Notes: generated from the letters alone by a model not told the origin. Numbered from the stretch's first letter, positions 24,282-33,063 are shown. The stretch: 64,000 bases of DNA from Bacillus_I endophytica_A (GCF_026790145.1 NZ_JALAMS010000014.1:1-64000), one strand, 5' to 3'. Made by a program: numbers and translations.

Positions 24282-25417
24282 GAGAAGATTCAAAAATGAT
24301 AACTTATGAAATTTTACAGTTTATCGAAGGCAATGCACAGGAGAAGCAAACGAATCCTGATATCATTGACGCGACATATAATGAGTTGGCACTAAAATTG
24401 TTTCAATATCAGTTTAAGCATAATAAGGCTTATAAGAAATTTTGTCAGGTGAGAAAAAGAACGCCTTTGACAGTAAAGAAATGGATAGATATTCCCCCAA
24501 TGCCCATTCAGGGGTACAAGGAATTAACGTTATCTTGTGAACCAATCGAGGAGGCAGAAGCTGTTTTTATGACAAGTGGGACAACGAATCCTGAGGCAAA
24601 AGGGAAGAATTATCATCCTGATCTTACTATATGGGATGCTTCTATGAAAGGACCGTTTAAGCAGTTTGTTATGCCAGATTATGAGAAAATGACTATTTTC
24701 ATCCTTTCACCAGCAGAAGATCTTAACCAAAATTCTTCATTATCAAGATACTTATCAAATGCTGTGTCCTATTTTGGAACCGAGAATAGTGAATTCTTTT
24801 TCAGTGAAGAGGGACTTAATTTCGAAAGGCTCGTTTCCCAATTAAAAAGATGCGAGGAGAAAAGAGAGCCTGTAATGCTAATGGGAGCAAGCTTTGCTTA
24901 TGTTCATATACTTGATTACTTAAAAGAAAAGCAAATTCAGTTCCAGCTTCCAGAAAAAAGCCGAATCTTTGATACAGGAGGCTTTAAAGGTCAGTCACGG
25001 GAAGTGGATATGGAGCAGTTGTACACTGAGTTTCAGACGTATTTTCAAATTGGTCGTGATAAATGCATCAATATGTATGGAATGACAGAGCTTAGTTCTC
25101 AAATCTATAATCAAACAATTCTAAGTAGCTATTTAAATAGGTCTGTTATCCATGATAAAGCGGCAGCTCCCTGGATAAAAACCGTTATTTTAAATACGGA
25201 AACGCTAGAACCTGTCCAACAGGGAGAGAAAGGGGTTATTGCACATTACGATCTTGCCAATTGGAATTCTTGCTTAGCCCTTTTAACAGAAGATCTAGGC
25301 TATCAAACGAAAAACGGCTTCGTTCTCCTTGGAAGAATAAAAGACTCCGAGGCAAGAGGCTGTTCCATTGCTGTTGATCAGTTAATACAGTCAAATTCAG
25401 GTGGTGCAGTAAGGTAG
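24278..25417 (+). CDS. LuxE-like acyl-protein synthetase (ANL-type carboxylate-activating enzyme)
   Basis: 379 residues of the LuxE (acyl-protein synthetase) family, a shortened ANL adenylating enzyme. Motifs: P-loop MTSGTTNPEAKG (98-109), NMYGMTEL (A5-like), LTEDLGY, and GRIKDSEARGC near the C terminus. Cys362 in RGCS lies 17 residues from the end, where LuxE holds its acyl-accepting Cys. In lux systems LuxE activates a carboxylate as acyl-AMP and passes it to LuxC. The start overlaps the permease stop by 4 bp. Its riboswitch control points away from fatty acids and towards a thiamin-related acid. Confidence 0.85.
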   Translation: MREDSKMITYEILQFIEGNAQEKQTNPDIIDATYNELALKLFQYQFKHNKAYKKFCQVRKRTPLTVKKWIDIPPMPIQGYKELTLSCEPIEEAEAVFMTSGTTNPEAKGKNYHPDLTIWDASMKGPFKQFVMPDYEKMTIFILSPAEDLNQNSSLSRYLSNAVSYFGTENSEFFFSEEGLNFERLVSQLKRCEEKREPVMLMGASFAYVHILDYLKEKQIQFQLPEKSRIFDTGGFKGQSREVDMEQLYTEFQTYFQIGRDKCINMYGMTELSSQIYNQTILSSYLNRSVIHDKAAAPWIKTVILNTETLEPVQQGEKGVIAHYDLANWNSCLALLTEDLGYQTKNGFVLLGRIKDSEARGCSIAVDQLIQSNSGGAVR

Positions 25418-26880
25418 TGAAAACTATAAAAGAATTGAATGCATTTCGTGTGCCTAATTCCATTGAATTAAACGAATTTCAATTGAAAACGATTGAGCGT
25501 AGTGATATCACTTTTACATTAAAAATTCCTGTTATTACAGGGGATGTGTTAGAGAGAATTATTCATCAAGCGCAAATCAATCGTGACCAGTATTTAGCTT
25601 CTATGCCTATTGCTGATATTGTCAACAAAATGGATATGGCCGTTCAAAAGTGGCTGAATCCAGACTATCCGCTTCGTAAGTTAGCAGAAAGAGTCATTCC
25701 CGTTATAACGGGTTATGATCAAGAGATGGTCCGGTTGCAACTAAAAAGATATATGCGTACTTTTCGTAAAAAAGAATTACTGCGCTTTCTCGATGAGGAG
25801 TTCGACCAGCCTGCAATGTTAGATGAATTTCGCCCTCGAAAATCAGGCGGTATGAGCAAGGCTTTTGGACCACGTACTATTTTTCATGTTTTCTCTGGGA
25901 ATGTTCCAGGAGTACAAATTTGGAGTTTAATGATGGGGCTCATGGTGAAATCAAGTACGATCGGAAAAGTATCAATGGCTGAACCTCTGTTCCCAGTTTT
26001 ATTTACAGAGTCATTGGCGGAGGTTGATGAAAAACTTGCCGATACAATTGCGATACTCCCGTGGAAAGGGGGAACAAATGAATTAGAAGTAAAGGCCATT
26101 GAAAAAAGCGAGGCTGTGATTGTCTACGGAGCAAATGATACTGTTGAAAAGCTGAGAAGTAAGGTTCCACCTCATAAGAAGTTCTTAAGCTATGGCCATA
26201 AAATTAGCTTCTCCTTAATTGGCAAAGAAGCTTTGACTCCCGATTTGTACTATCAAACCGTTCAAAAATTAGCGGAGGATATCAGTGTCTATGACCAGCA
26301 AAGCTGTCTATCTCCACAAACGGTTTTTGTGGAAGAAGGAGGAGGAATCAGTGCAAAACAATTCGCTCAAATGTTAGGTGCAGAACTTGAACGTTATCAT
26401 AAAAAAAGACCACGAGCGAAGCTAACAGATGAAGAGGCCATGTCTATTCAACGCTTAAGAAGCCGCTTTGAGCTAGAGTCCCTGCAACAAGATAATGTAA
26501 CGGTTCTTTCAAGCGAAAGGGGTACATCTTGGACTGTTATTTATCACGAAGAACTCGGATTTGAAGGTTCTCCTTTGAATCGCTCTATTCACGTCTACTC
26601 AGTAGTAGAATCAATTGAACAAGCAGTTCATATCATGAAGCCGTACCAACAATATTTACAATCATGTGGGCTTGCAGTTGCTCCTTCGAGGTTATTCCAA
26701 CTAGCGGATCGTCTAGGAGAATTAGGGGTAAATAGAATCACTCCAGTTGGTGAAATGAATCAGGCAAAGCCGGGCTGGCACCATGATGGAGGATTCAATC
26801 TCCTTGATCTTGTAAGAATGACAGATATTGAACGGAATGTAGAAGAAGACTTAGAACGTTTTGATCCAGATGTTGAATAG
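25417..26880 (+). CDS. LuxC-like acyl-CoA/acyl-protein reductase
   Basis: 487 residues of the LuxC family (aldehyde-dehydrogenase-like fold). The segment HVFSGNVPGVQIWSLMMGL (157-175) is the conserved LuxC block, and Cys297 in YDQQSCLSPQ is the likely thioester-forming residue. It would reduce an activated acyl group to an aldehyde with NAD(P)H. GTG 25417 shares one base with the stop of the LuxE-like gene, so the two are translationally coupled, as expected for a LuxE-LuxC complex. No luxAB or luxD is present, so bioluminescence is not indicated. Confidence 0.87.
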   Translation: MKTIKELNAFRVPNSIELNEFQLKTIERSDITFTLKIPVITGDVLERIIHQAQINRDQYLASMPIADIVNKMDMAVQKWLNPDYPLRKLAERVIPVITGYDQEMVRLQLKRYMRTFRKKELLRFLDEEFDQPAMLDEFRPRKSGGMSKAFGPRTIFHVFSGNVPGVQIWSLMMGLMVKSSTIGKVSMAEPLFPVLFTESLAEVDEKLADTIAILPWKGGTNELEVKAIEKSEAVIVYGANDTVEKLRSKVPPHKKFLSYGHKISFSLIGKEALTPDLYYQTVQKLAEDISVYDQQSCLSPQTVFVEEGGGISAKQFAQMLGAELERYHKKRPRAKLTDEEAMSIQRLRSRFELESLQQDNVTVLSSERGTSWTVIYHEELGFEGSPLNRSIHVYSVVESIEQAVHIMKPYQQYLQSCGLAVAPSRLFQLADRLGELGVNRITPVGEMNQAKPGWHHDGGFNLLDLVRMTDIERNVEEDLERFDPDVE

Positions 26881-26894
26881 AAGGTGGGTTAACA

Positions 26895-27662
26895 ATGAAT
26901 TTAAAGCAGAAAATAGTATTAATTACAGGAGCAAGCAGGGGCATTGGGGCTGAAATAGCCAGACAGTTTGGTGCTGCAGGCTCAATTGTTATTGTTAATT
27001 ATTTGAACAATGAAACCCTTGCGGCTAAAGTCGTTAGTGAAATTGAGGCAATGGGTGGTCAATCTGTTGCGATTAAGGCAGATGTGACAGATCGCAACGA
27101 AGTAAATGAAATGATAGAATCAATTGTCGACTCCTTTGGTGCCATTGATGTAGTTGTAAACAATGCATTAAGCCACTATACCTTTAACCCTAAAACGAGA
27201 AAAACAGCATGGGAAATGGAATGGGAAGATTACAATAAACAATGGGAAGGAAGCGTACATGGCGCTTATAATATATGTAAGGCTGTAATGCCTCATATGA
27301 AGAATCAAATGTCAGGAAGAATGATTAATATGGTTAGTAATTTAATTCATTTTCCAATTGTTCCTTATCATGACTATACAACAGCAAAGATGTCATTGCT
27401 TGGGTATACCCGAAACCTCGCCAAGGAATTAGGCAGTTTTGGTATTACCGTTAATGCCGTTGCTCCAGGTCTGACTTATCCAACTGATTCAAGCCATGAG
27501 ACAAAGGAAGATGTTAGAAACCAAATTATTCAATTGACACCTTTGCACCGCTTGGCCCAACCTAAAGATATTGCTGGAAGCGTATTGTTTTTAGCATCTG
27601 ATCTAGCCTCTTTTGTTACGGGTCAATGTTTAAATGTAGATGGTGGGTTAGTAATGCATTAA
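26895..27662 (+). CDS. SDR-family oxidoreductase of the TPP-regulated operon
   Basis: 255 residues, classical short-chain dehydrogenase. TGASRGIG (11-18) binds the cofactor, NNA is at 89-91, and the catalytic triad is Ser148, Tyr161 and Lys165 (YTTAK). It resembles FabG-type reductases but carries an unusual aromatic stretch (AWEMEWEDYNKQWEG, 105-119) in the substrate region. It follows the LuxC-like gene by 14 bp with SD AAGGTGGG, so it probably reduces the aldehyde made by LuxE/LuxC to an alcohol (or runs in reverse). This is the last gene of the operon. Confidence 0.85.
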   Translation: MNLKQKIVLITGASRGIGAEIARQFGAAGSIVIVNYLNNETLAAKVVSEIEAMGGQSVAIKADVTDRNEVNEMIESIVDSFGAIDVVVNNALSHYTFNPKTRKTAWEMEWEDYNKQWEGSVHGAYNICKAVMPHMKNQMSGRMINMVSNLIHFPIVPYHDYTTAKMSLLGYTRNLAKELGSFGITVNAVAPGLTYPTDSSHETKEDVRNQIIQLTPLHRLAQPKDIAGSVLFLASDLASFVTGQCLNVDGGLVMH

Positions 27663-28013
27663 GAAAGTTGTTAAGGAATGCTCTACTAACAGGACAAGTA
27701 ATCATAACGTTACTCAAAAGTAAAATGAATAAGAGACTATATAGAAGAGAAAAAAGCTGTAGATTTCTTTATTAATAAGGAGTCTATGGCTTCTTCATTT
27801 TTCTAGAAGGGTTTATATAAATTTAGTTTGGATATTGTATACATTTACCAACAAATAAAAAACATTTACAATAGGGGAGAATTATTAATTATTAACCGGA
27901 AGTATGAATTTAAATAGCATTTATTAAAAAATGTTCAATTAGGTTCATTTTCTCACCCTAAAGTTTTTTTAAATGAAAGATTTACTATATCGCCAGTCAA
28001 AAAGGGGGGCATT
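27663..28013. other. intergenic region with probable terminator
   Basis: AAGCTGTAGA (27754-27763) / TCTATGGCTT (27783-27792), a 10-bp stem with two G-U pairs followed by a T-rich stretch, probably ends the TPP operon. Nothing else is seen. Confidence 0.5.
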
Positions 28014-28514
28014 ATGGAAGAGAAAGTTTACTTTCAAGCAGAATATGTATTTCGTGAAGCGGCTGAAACATTATTTTTAGAAGAAAAAGCGAAGTTAAAG
28101 GTATTATTGTCTCATGCAGAGATTCATCATGTAGGAAGTACAGCCATACCCGGAAGTCTTACTAAAGGAGACGTAGACATTCAAGTGATAGTGAATCAAG
28201 AGGATTTTAATTCAGCTAAAGAGATTTTAGTAAAATACTATGATATCAATTCAGGAAGTGTGTCAGATGACACATTCATTTCGTTTAAGGATGATAACAG
28301 AAATCCTCCGTTAGGTATCCAATTAACAGTAAGAAACTCATCCCTCGATATATTTTGGAAAATCACAGATGTTTTAAGGGAAAATGAAAATTTGAGACAG
28401 CAATATAATCAAATTAAACGGGAATTTAACGGTGAGAGTATGGAAAAGTATAGAGAAGCCAAAGCAAGGTTCTTCATAAATCTCATGAAAACGAAGGCGT
28501 ATAAGAATAAGTGA
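28014..28514 (+). CDS. GrpB family protein (UPF0157, nucleotidyltransferase-like)
   Basis: 166 residues of the GrpB/UPF0157 family, distant members of the nucleotidyltransferase superfamily. The family signature IHHVGSTAIPGSLTKGDVDIQV (about 39-60) is intact, with G-S and D-x-D residues in the expected order. The C-terminal YREAKARFI-like helix is also typical. The cellular role of the family is not established. SD AAAAAGGGGGG precedes ATG 28014. It stands alone. Confidence 0.85.
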   Translation: MEEKVYFQAEYVFREAAETLFLEEKAKLKVLLSHAEIHHVGSTAIPGSLTKGDVDIQVIVNQEDFNSAKEILVKYYDINSGSVSDDTFISFKDDNRNPPLGIQLTVRNSSLDIFWKITDVLRENENLRQQYNQIKREFNGESMEKYREAKARFFINLMKTKAYKNK

Positions 28515-28535
28515 AAATAATTTCTTATCCTTTGG

Positions 28536-28676
28536 AGTTCATATAATGCTACCGATAATTCCTAATATGATGAACCATTTATAACTATTTTAATAGAAAA
28601 TTATAATCCTTCAATTATTGAAATTAATCCTGATTTTTCATATGATTCTGAATTGATAACAAGATATATTGACTAA
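28536..28676 (+). pseudogene. possible coding remnant before the GDPD gene
   Basis: A frame with protein-like composition (EPFITILIENYNPSIIEINP and onward) runs to TAA just before the GDPD SD. It is entered through an in-frame stop and lacks a usable start. It may be the tail of a degraded gene. The reading is weak. Confidence 0.25.
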
Positions 28677-28688
28677 TTGGAGGAGACT

Positions 28689-29684
28689 ATGAAGTTTTTA
28701 AAAAAAGCTTTTAAACGTAGAACTACATGGCTTATTTTCGGGGTGATAATAGCTTTTATTTATTTAAATAATAGTTCTTTACTAGCTCAGAAAAGAGAGA
28801 ATCGACCCTTTTTGCTTGCTCATAGAGGTGTTGCCCAAACATTTACTATGAAAGATATTCAAAATGATACATGTACAGCCGAAAGGATTTATGAACCGGA
28901 ACATGATTTTTTAGAAAATACCATTTCATCTATGGAAGCTGCTTTTGAGGATGGAGCTGATATGGTTGAGCTAGACGTGCATATCACAAAAGACAATCAA
29001 TTTGCCGTATTTCATGATTGGACAATAGATTGTCGAACAAATGGCACAGGCGTTACAAGGGATTATACAATGGCTGAGTTAAAGAAATTAGATATTGGAT
29101 ACGGATATACGGCTGATGGAGGAAAAACATATCCCTTTCGTGGTAAGGGAGTTAACCTTATGCCTTCCCTGAATGAAGTAATGGAACATTTTCCTCACCA
29201 AGCATTTCTTATTCATGTGAAGAGTAATGATCCAGAAGAAGGAAAACAACTAGCACGGTATTTATCCCAATTTCCCAAGGAACGTCTGAAAAATATAACA
29301 GTTTATGGAGGAGACGAACCTATTGATTCACTGAAAAGGGAAATGCCAAATCTAAAGGTTATGTCTAAAGCAACGATGAAAGCTTGTCTCATTCCATATA
29401 TAGCAACAGGATGGACAGGGAATGTACCAAATGCCTGTGAAAATACAGAATTACATATCCCAGAAAAAATTGCTCCTCTTCTCTGGGGATGGCCAAACCG
29501 CTTTTTAAATCGAATGGATGATGTAAATACTCGTACAATTATTGTTGGTGGAAATGGAAGTGAATTTTCAACTGGTTTTGATTCTATTCAAGATTTAAAA
29601 AGGCTTCCAAACGATTATTCAGGGGGCATATGGACCAACCGTATAGATAAAATAGGGGATTACTATAAGAAAAATGAAGAGTAA
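28689..29684 (+). CDS. glycerophosphodiester phosphodiesterase family protein, membrane-anchored
   Basis: 331 residues. A basic N terminus and one membrane segment (about 13-29) anchor or export the enzyme. The GDPD domain starts with AHRG (HRG motif), then ENTISSMEAAFEDGADMVELDVHITKD and FHDW, holding the catalytic His pair and the metal-binding Glu/Asp. It would hydrolyse glycerophosphodiesters outside the membrane. The length is larger than that of cytosolic GDPDs. I chose ATG 28689, with SD TTGGAGGAG; the TTG at 28677 is part of the SD itself. Confidence 0.85.
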   Translation: MKFLKKAFKRRTTWLIFGVIIAFIYLNNSSLLAQKRENRPFLLAHRGVAQTFTMKDIQNDTCTAERIYEPEHDFLENTISSMEAAFEDGADMVELDVHITKDNQFAVFHDWTIDCRTNGTGVTRDYTMAELKKLDIGYGYTADGGKTYPFRGKGVNLMPSLNEVMEHFPHQAFLIHVKSNDPEEGKQLARYLSQFPKERLKNITVYGGDEPIDSLKREMPNLKVMSKATMKACLIPYIATGWTGNVPNACENTELHIPEKIAPLLWGWPNRFLNRMDDVNTRTIIVGGNGSEFSTGFDSIQDLKRLPNDYSGGIWTNRIDKIGDYYKKNEE

Positions 29685-29798
29685 TTTCTAAGAACAAAAA
29701 CGTATTTCAACTTTACTTTTTTATCCATCCATAGTATGATAAAATTACTAAATTAGATTTCAATGAAAATTACGATAAATTAATGAGAGGTGCTTTTT

Positions 29799-30008
29799 GT
29801 GAGTGCGGTAGGTTCTAAATAGGAAAAGTTAAATGAAATAAATACGATAGCAGAAGTGAATGAGGTACGAAATGTGCCTGTATTTTGCTATGGATTTATT
29901 TCAAAACCTATGAAGATACCTACAGTACTTTACAAAGCATGTAATAGTAAGGGAATTAGTTCTATTTTGACGGCTTATTTCCTTATGTATATTACACTTG
30001 CCTTGTAA
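29799..30008 (+). pseudogene. short ORF interrupted by TAG at codon 8
   Basis: GTG 29799 with SD GAGAGGTG opens a 69-codon frame that hits TAG at 29820-29822 and then stays open to TAA 30006. The downstream part is protein-like (NEVRNVPVFCYGFISKPM) with a hydrophobic C terminus. A strong terminator follows directly. It looks like a small gene inactivated by a nonsense mutation; no family is recognised. Confidence 0.4.
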
Positions 30009-30012
30009 TGTG

Positions 30013-30041
30013 AAAAGCTGCGGTATCCCCGCAGCTTTTTT
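30013..30041 (+). terminator. Rho-independent terminator
   Basis: AAAAGCTGCGG / CCGCAGCTTTTTT with a short loop. It closes the small interrupted ORF and insulates the mutS2-like gene. Confidence 0.88.
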
Positions 30042-30153
30042 GTGTTTATATAAGGAGCAAATACTATTCTTTTATGTTTGAAACCTCATTGAAATCTAAT
30101 GAGTAGGTATCTTCGCTTGTGAAACGAATAAATCACAGTGAGGAGAATGGAAA

Positions 30154-32055
30154 ATGAATCATGCGACTTATGAAAAGTTACAATATAACGAATTAAAACA
30201 GATGATTAGATCTTATTGTGTAAGTGGATTAGGTAAACAATTACTAGATAACTTGAAGCCAAGTACAAATATAAAAGTAGTTAAAAATCGCTTAAATGAA
30301 ACAACAGAAGCACGAGCAATCTTAGACGCAGAGGGGCATGTGCCGTTTTTAGGCATATCTAATATTGATCATACAATACAAAATCTTGAAAAAGGGGTGA
30401 TGCTTGATCCAAGTGAGTTGCTAAGTGTATCAGACTTCTTAAGAGGGTGTAGAAAAATGAAAAAATTTATGATGAATAAAGAGTTTTTCGCGCCTCTATT
30501 AACATCTTACGCCAATTCAATGACTGAATTTAAAAGTATTGAAGAAGAAATTAATTTTTCAATTAAGGGAAATTGTGTAGATTCAGCTGCAAGTAAAGAG
30601 TTAAAACGCATACGACATAACATAGCAGTGGCTGAGGAAAAAATAAAGGAACGCTTAAATAAATTTCTCAATAGCAGTTCACATAAAAAGTATATTCAAG
30701 AGTTCTTTATTAGCAAAAAAGATGATCGGTATACAATTCCTATTAAAGCTTCCTATAAAAATCAGGTTCCAGGAACGGTAATTGAGGTTTCTTCTAAAGG
30801 TTCCACCGTGTTTATTGAGCCAAATACCATTACAAAATTAAATAGGGAACTCTCAAGTCTAAAAGCTGAAGAAGCGATAGAAGAGTATCAAATATTAGCT
30901 ACGTTATCAGGAATGCTTTTAGAGAATATTTATGAAATCAAGATCAATATGGACCTTATCAGTCAATATGATATGGTGTTTGCGAAGGCAAAGTTCAGTA
31001 AGCATGTCGGAGGGATAGAACCGAAGTTAAATGATTATGGATATATCAAATTAGTTGATTGTAAACATCCCCTTTTAACAAGAGAAGCTGTGCCCCTTCA
31101 TTTTGAGATAGGGAAAGATTATCGTAGCTTGATTATTACGGGTCCTAATGCTGGTGGAAAAACCATTGTTCTAAAAACTATAGGTTTAGTCACATTAGCA
31201 GCCATGTCAGGCTTTCACATTATTTCAAACAAGGAAACAGAAATAGCCGTATTTGAAAATATCTTTGTTGATATTGGAGACAATCAAAGTATGGAAAATG
31301 CGCTAAGTACATTTTCATCTCATATGAAAAATGTATCAGAGATTATGAGCGCATCAAACAATAATACCCTTTTACTATTTGATGAAATAGGAAGTGGTAC
31401 AGAGCCGAATGAAGGAGCTGCACTCGCGATTTCAATTTTAGAGGAATTTTACCAAATAGGGTGTATAACAGTAGCGACAACTCATTATGGTGAAATTAAA
31501 CGTTTTTCCGAAATGCACAGCGATTTTATGAATGCAGCAATGCAGTTTAATAGCGATACATTAGAACCAATGTATCAATTATTAATAGGAACATCAGGAG
31601 AAAGTAATGCACTTTGGATTTCTAGAAAAATGAATGTACGAGAAAATGTTCTACAAAGAGCGAAGTACTATATGGAGAACAAAGGGTACCATTTAGAACG
31701 GGTAGATGATAATAAAATAAGAAAACCTAAGATTGTTAAAGAAAAGACGGAAGAAAAGGATGAATATAAAAAAGGCGATCGTGTAAAATTATTAGACTAT
31801 AATGATTTTGGGATTATCTATAAAGAAATGGATAATTTCTATAATGTTATAGTGTTCTACAACAAAGAATTTATGGAAGTAAATGTTAAACGAATTTCCC
31901 TAGAGATATCAGCAAAAGAACTATATCCAGACGGCTATGATTTAGAGACATTGTTTATTGATTATACTACCCGAAAAACGCAGCATGATATAGAACGTGG
32001 TTCCAAAAAGGCGCTTCGTAAAATCCAAAAAGAGATAAGAAAAAATAAAGGATGA
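30154..32055 (+). CDS. MutS2-like ATPase lacking the Smr domain
   Basis: 633 residues. The MutS2-type core/lever region occupies roughly 1-300, followed by the ATPase: Walker A TGPNAGGKT near residue 330, the STFSSHM region, Walker B LLLFDEIGSGTEPNEG near 410, and the THYGE switch. True MutS2 (about 780 residues) ends in a Smr nuclease domain. Here the protein stops after a short basic tail and has no Smr motif. It is therefore a paralogue that may bind DNA junctions or stalled ribosomes without Smr cleavage. It is monocistronic with SD GAGGAGAA. Confidence 0.85.
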   Translation: MNHATYEKLQYNELKQMIRSYCVSGLGKQLLDNLKPSTNIKVVKNRLNETTEARAILDAEGHVPFLGISNIDHTIQNLEKGVMLDPSELLSVSDFLRGCRKMKKFMMNKEFFAPLLTSYANSMTEFKSIEEEINFSIKGNCVDSAASKELKRIRHNIAVAEEKIKERLNKFLNSSSHKKYIQEFFISKKDDRYTIPIKASYKNQVPGTVIEVSSKGSTVFIEPNTITKLNRELSSLKAEEAIEEYQILATLSGMLLENIYEIKINMDLISQYDMVFAKAKFSKHVGGIEPKLNDYGYIKLVDCKHPLLTREAVPLHFEIGKDYRSLIITGPNAGGKTIVLKTIGLVTLAAMSGFHIISNKETEIAVFENIFVDIGDNQSMENALSTFSSHMKNVSEIMSASNNNTLLLFDEIGSGTEPNEGAALAISILEEFYQIGCITVATTHYGEIKRFSEMHSDFMNAAMQFNSDTLEPMYQLLIGTSGESNALWISRKMNVRENVLQRAKYYMENKGYHLERVDDNKIRKPKIVKEKTEEKDEYKKGDRVKLLDYNDFGIIYKEMDNFYNVIVFYNKEFMEVNVKRISLEISAKELYPDGYDLETLFIDYTTRKTQHDIERGSKKALRKIQKEIRKNKG

Positions 32056-32145
32056 GATGAAACATATCTCTTACTCGTGTAATAACGGAGTCACTTACAA
32101 GGTATGTTATACTTCTATTAATTAAAAACGGAAGGAGCACGTTAT

Positions 32146-32190
32146 ATGTGTTGCTCATGCTGTCCAGTATTTGATAATCTCCTTATCTAA
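32146..32190 (+). CDS. 14-residue Cys-rich leader peptide, candidate translational attenuator
   Basis: ATG 32146 to TAA 32188-32190 encodes MCCSCCPVFDNLLI behind a good SD (GAAGGAG, 8-nt spacing). Its last codons (CTCCTTATCT, 32179-32188) pair with AGATAGGGAG (32204-32213), the SD of the following resistance-like gene. A ribosome on the leader would open this hairpin. This is the arrangement of drug-inducible translational attenuators, such as those of erm genes. Translation of the peptide is inferred only from the SD and context. Confidence 0.55.
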   Translation: MCCSCCPVFDNLLI

Positions 32191-32213
32191 AAATGAAAAT
32201 ATGAGATAGGGAG
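32179..32213 (+). promoter_or_regulatory. SD-sequestering hairpin upstream of lnu-like gene
   Basis: CTCCTTATCT / AGATAGGGAG gives ten pairs (one G-U) with a 15-nt A-rich loop. The right arm contains the whole SD of the nucleotidyltransferase gene. The left arm overlaps the final codons and stop of the leader ORF. The left arm CTCCTT can also pair with the leader's own AAGGAG. Confidence 0.65.
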
Positions 32214-32221
32214 TGTTGAAT

Positions 32222-33025
32222 TTGCTAATTCAAAAGAAAATCATTCAAAACGTTAAAAATAAATGTATTGAAGATGAATCAGTCTCAGCTTGTATGATGT
32301 ATGGGTCTTTTACTAAAGGGGAAGGAGATCAGTATTCAGATGTTGAGTTTTATATATTTATTGGAGATCATGAGATAAATCATTTTAACTCAAGACATTG
32401 GATCTCTGAAGTAAATGCTGCTGATTTGATATTTTACAATGAGTATGGAACAGAGGTAGTCATATTTTCAAATATGATTCGGGGAGAATTTCATTTTCTC
32501 CCTGAATCAAAAATGGAAATGATCAAAAGTTTTAAATCTACTGGAGTTTTCCCAAACACTGAGTCGATGTATATTTACGATTCTACGGAACAATTACGCC
32601 CTTTGCTTGAAGGATTAGGTGGATCTGGTCCAGAAAGAATGACAGATAAAAACGTAAATTTTGCTTTTAATAACGTTGTAAACGCTTGGCTGATGGGTGT
32701 AAATGTAATGAAAAGAGGAGAGTTAGCACGTTCTTTAGAGGGGTTAACACACGTGCAAAAATATATATTACAACTCATAAGAGTAAAGGAAAAAACGGTA
32801 GAACGTTGGTTAAACAGTACCAAAAATTTGGAAATGGATATAAGTGTTGAATCTTATCATGACTATGCTTCAATAACTACAAAACTAAGAGAGTGTGAAT
32901 TGAAAACAGCTTATCATAATGCCTTGAAAGTGGTAGAAAAGCTGTATCATAATTTAAGTACTTTTTACACGGTCGATATAGATCAAGGTTTTATTAAAAA
33001 GCTTTACATTCACTTAAATGAATAA
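32222..33025 (+). CDS. lincosamide nucleotidyltransferase-like protein (Lnu(B)/Lnu(F) type)
   Basis: 267 residues from TTG 32222. The nucleotidyltransferase motif YGSFTKGEGDQYSDVEFYIF (G-S plus D-x-E metal ligands) and the later EVVIFSNMIRGEFHFLP and MTDKNVNFAFNNVVNAWLMG blocks resemble the larger lincosamide nucleotidyltransferases. It would adenylylate a lincosamide hydroxyl, but resistance is not proven. I prefer TTG 32222 because the SD GGGAG ends eight bases earlier and the N terminus (MLIQKKII) then fits the family. GTG 32213 overlaps the SD. The leader and hairpin suggest inducible translation. Confidence 0.78.
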   Translation: MLIQKKIIQNVKNKCIEDESVSACMMYGSFTKGEGDQYSDVEFYIFIGDHEINHFNSRHWISEVNAADLIFYNEYGTEVVIFSNMIRGEFHFLPESKMEMIKSFKSTGVFPNTESMYIYDSTEQLRPLLEGLGGSGPERMTDKNVNFAFNNVVNAWLMGVNVMKRGELARSLEGLTHVQKYILQLIRVKEKTVERWLNSTKNLEMDISVESYHDYASITTKLRECELKTAYHNALKVVEKLYHNLSTFYTVDIDQGFIKKLYIHLNE

Positions 33026-33039
33026 CTCAAATATAAAAG

Positions 33040-33063
33040 NNNNNNNNNNNNNNNNNNNNNNNN
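33040..33063. other. assembly gap (24 N)
   Basis: A run of 24 undefined bases flanked on both sides by ATAAAAG. The repeated flank suggests contig ends that may overlap, so the true gap could be shorter or longer than 24. Confidence 0.98.

Noticed and set aside
24278..26880. Bioluminescence (lux) operon
   Set aside because: LuxE- and LuxC-like genes are present, but luxA, luxB and luxD are absent. The LLM protein at 16670 is of the MsnO8/YhbW group and far away.
32688..32701. cre-like sequence inside the lnu-like gene
   Set aside because: It lies deep within coding sequence and matches incompletely; probably chance.
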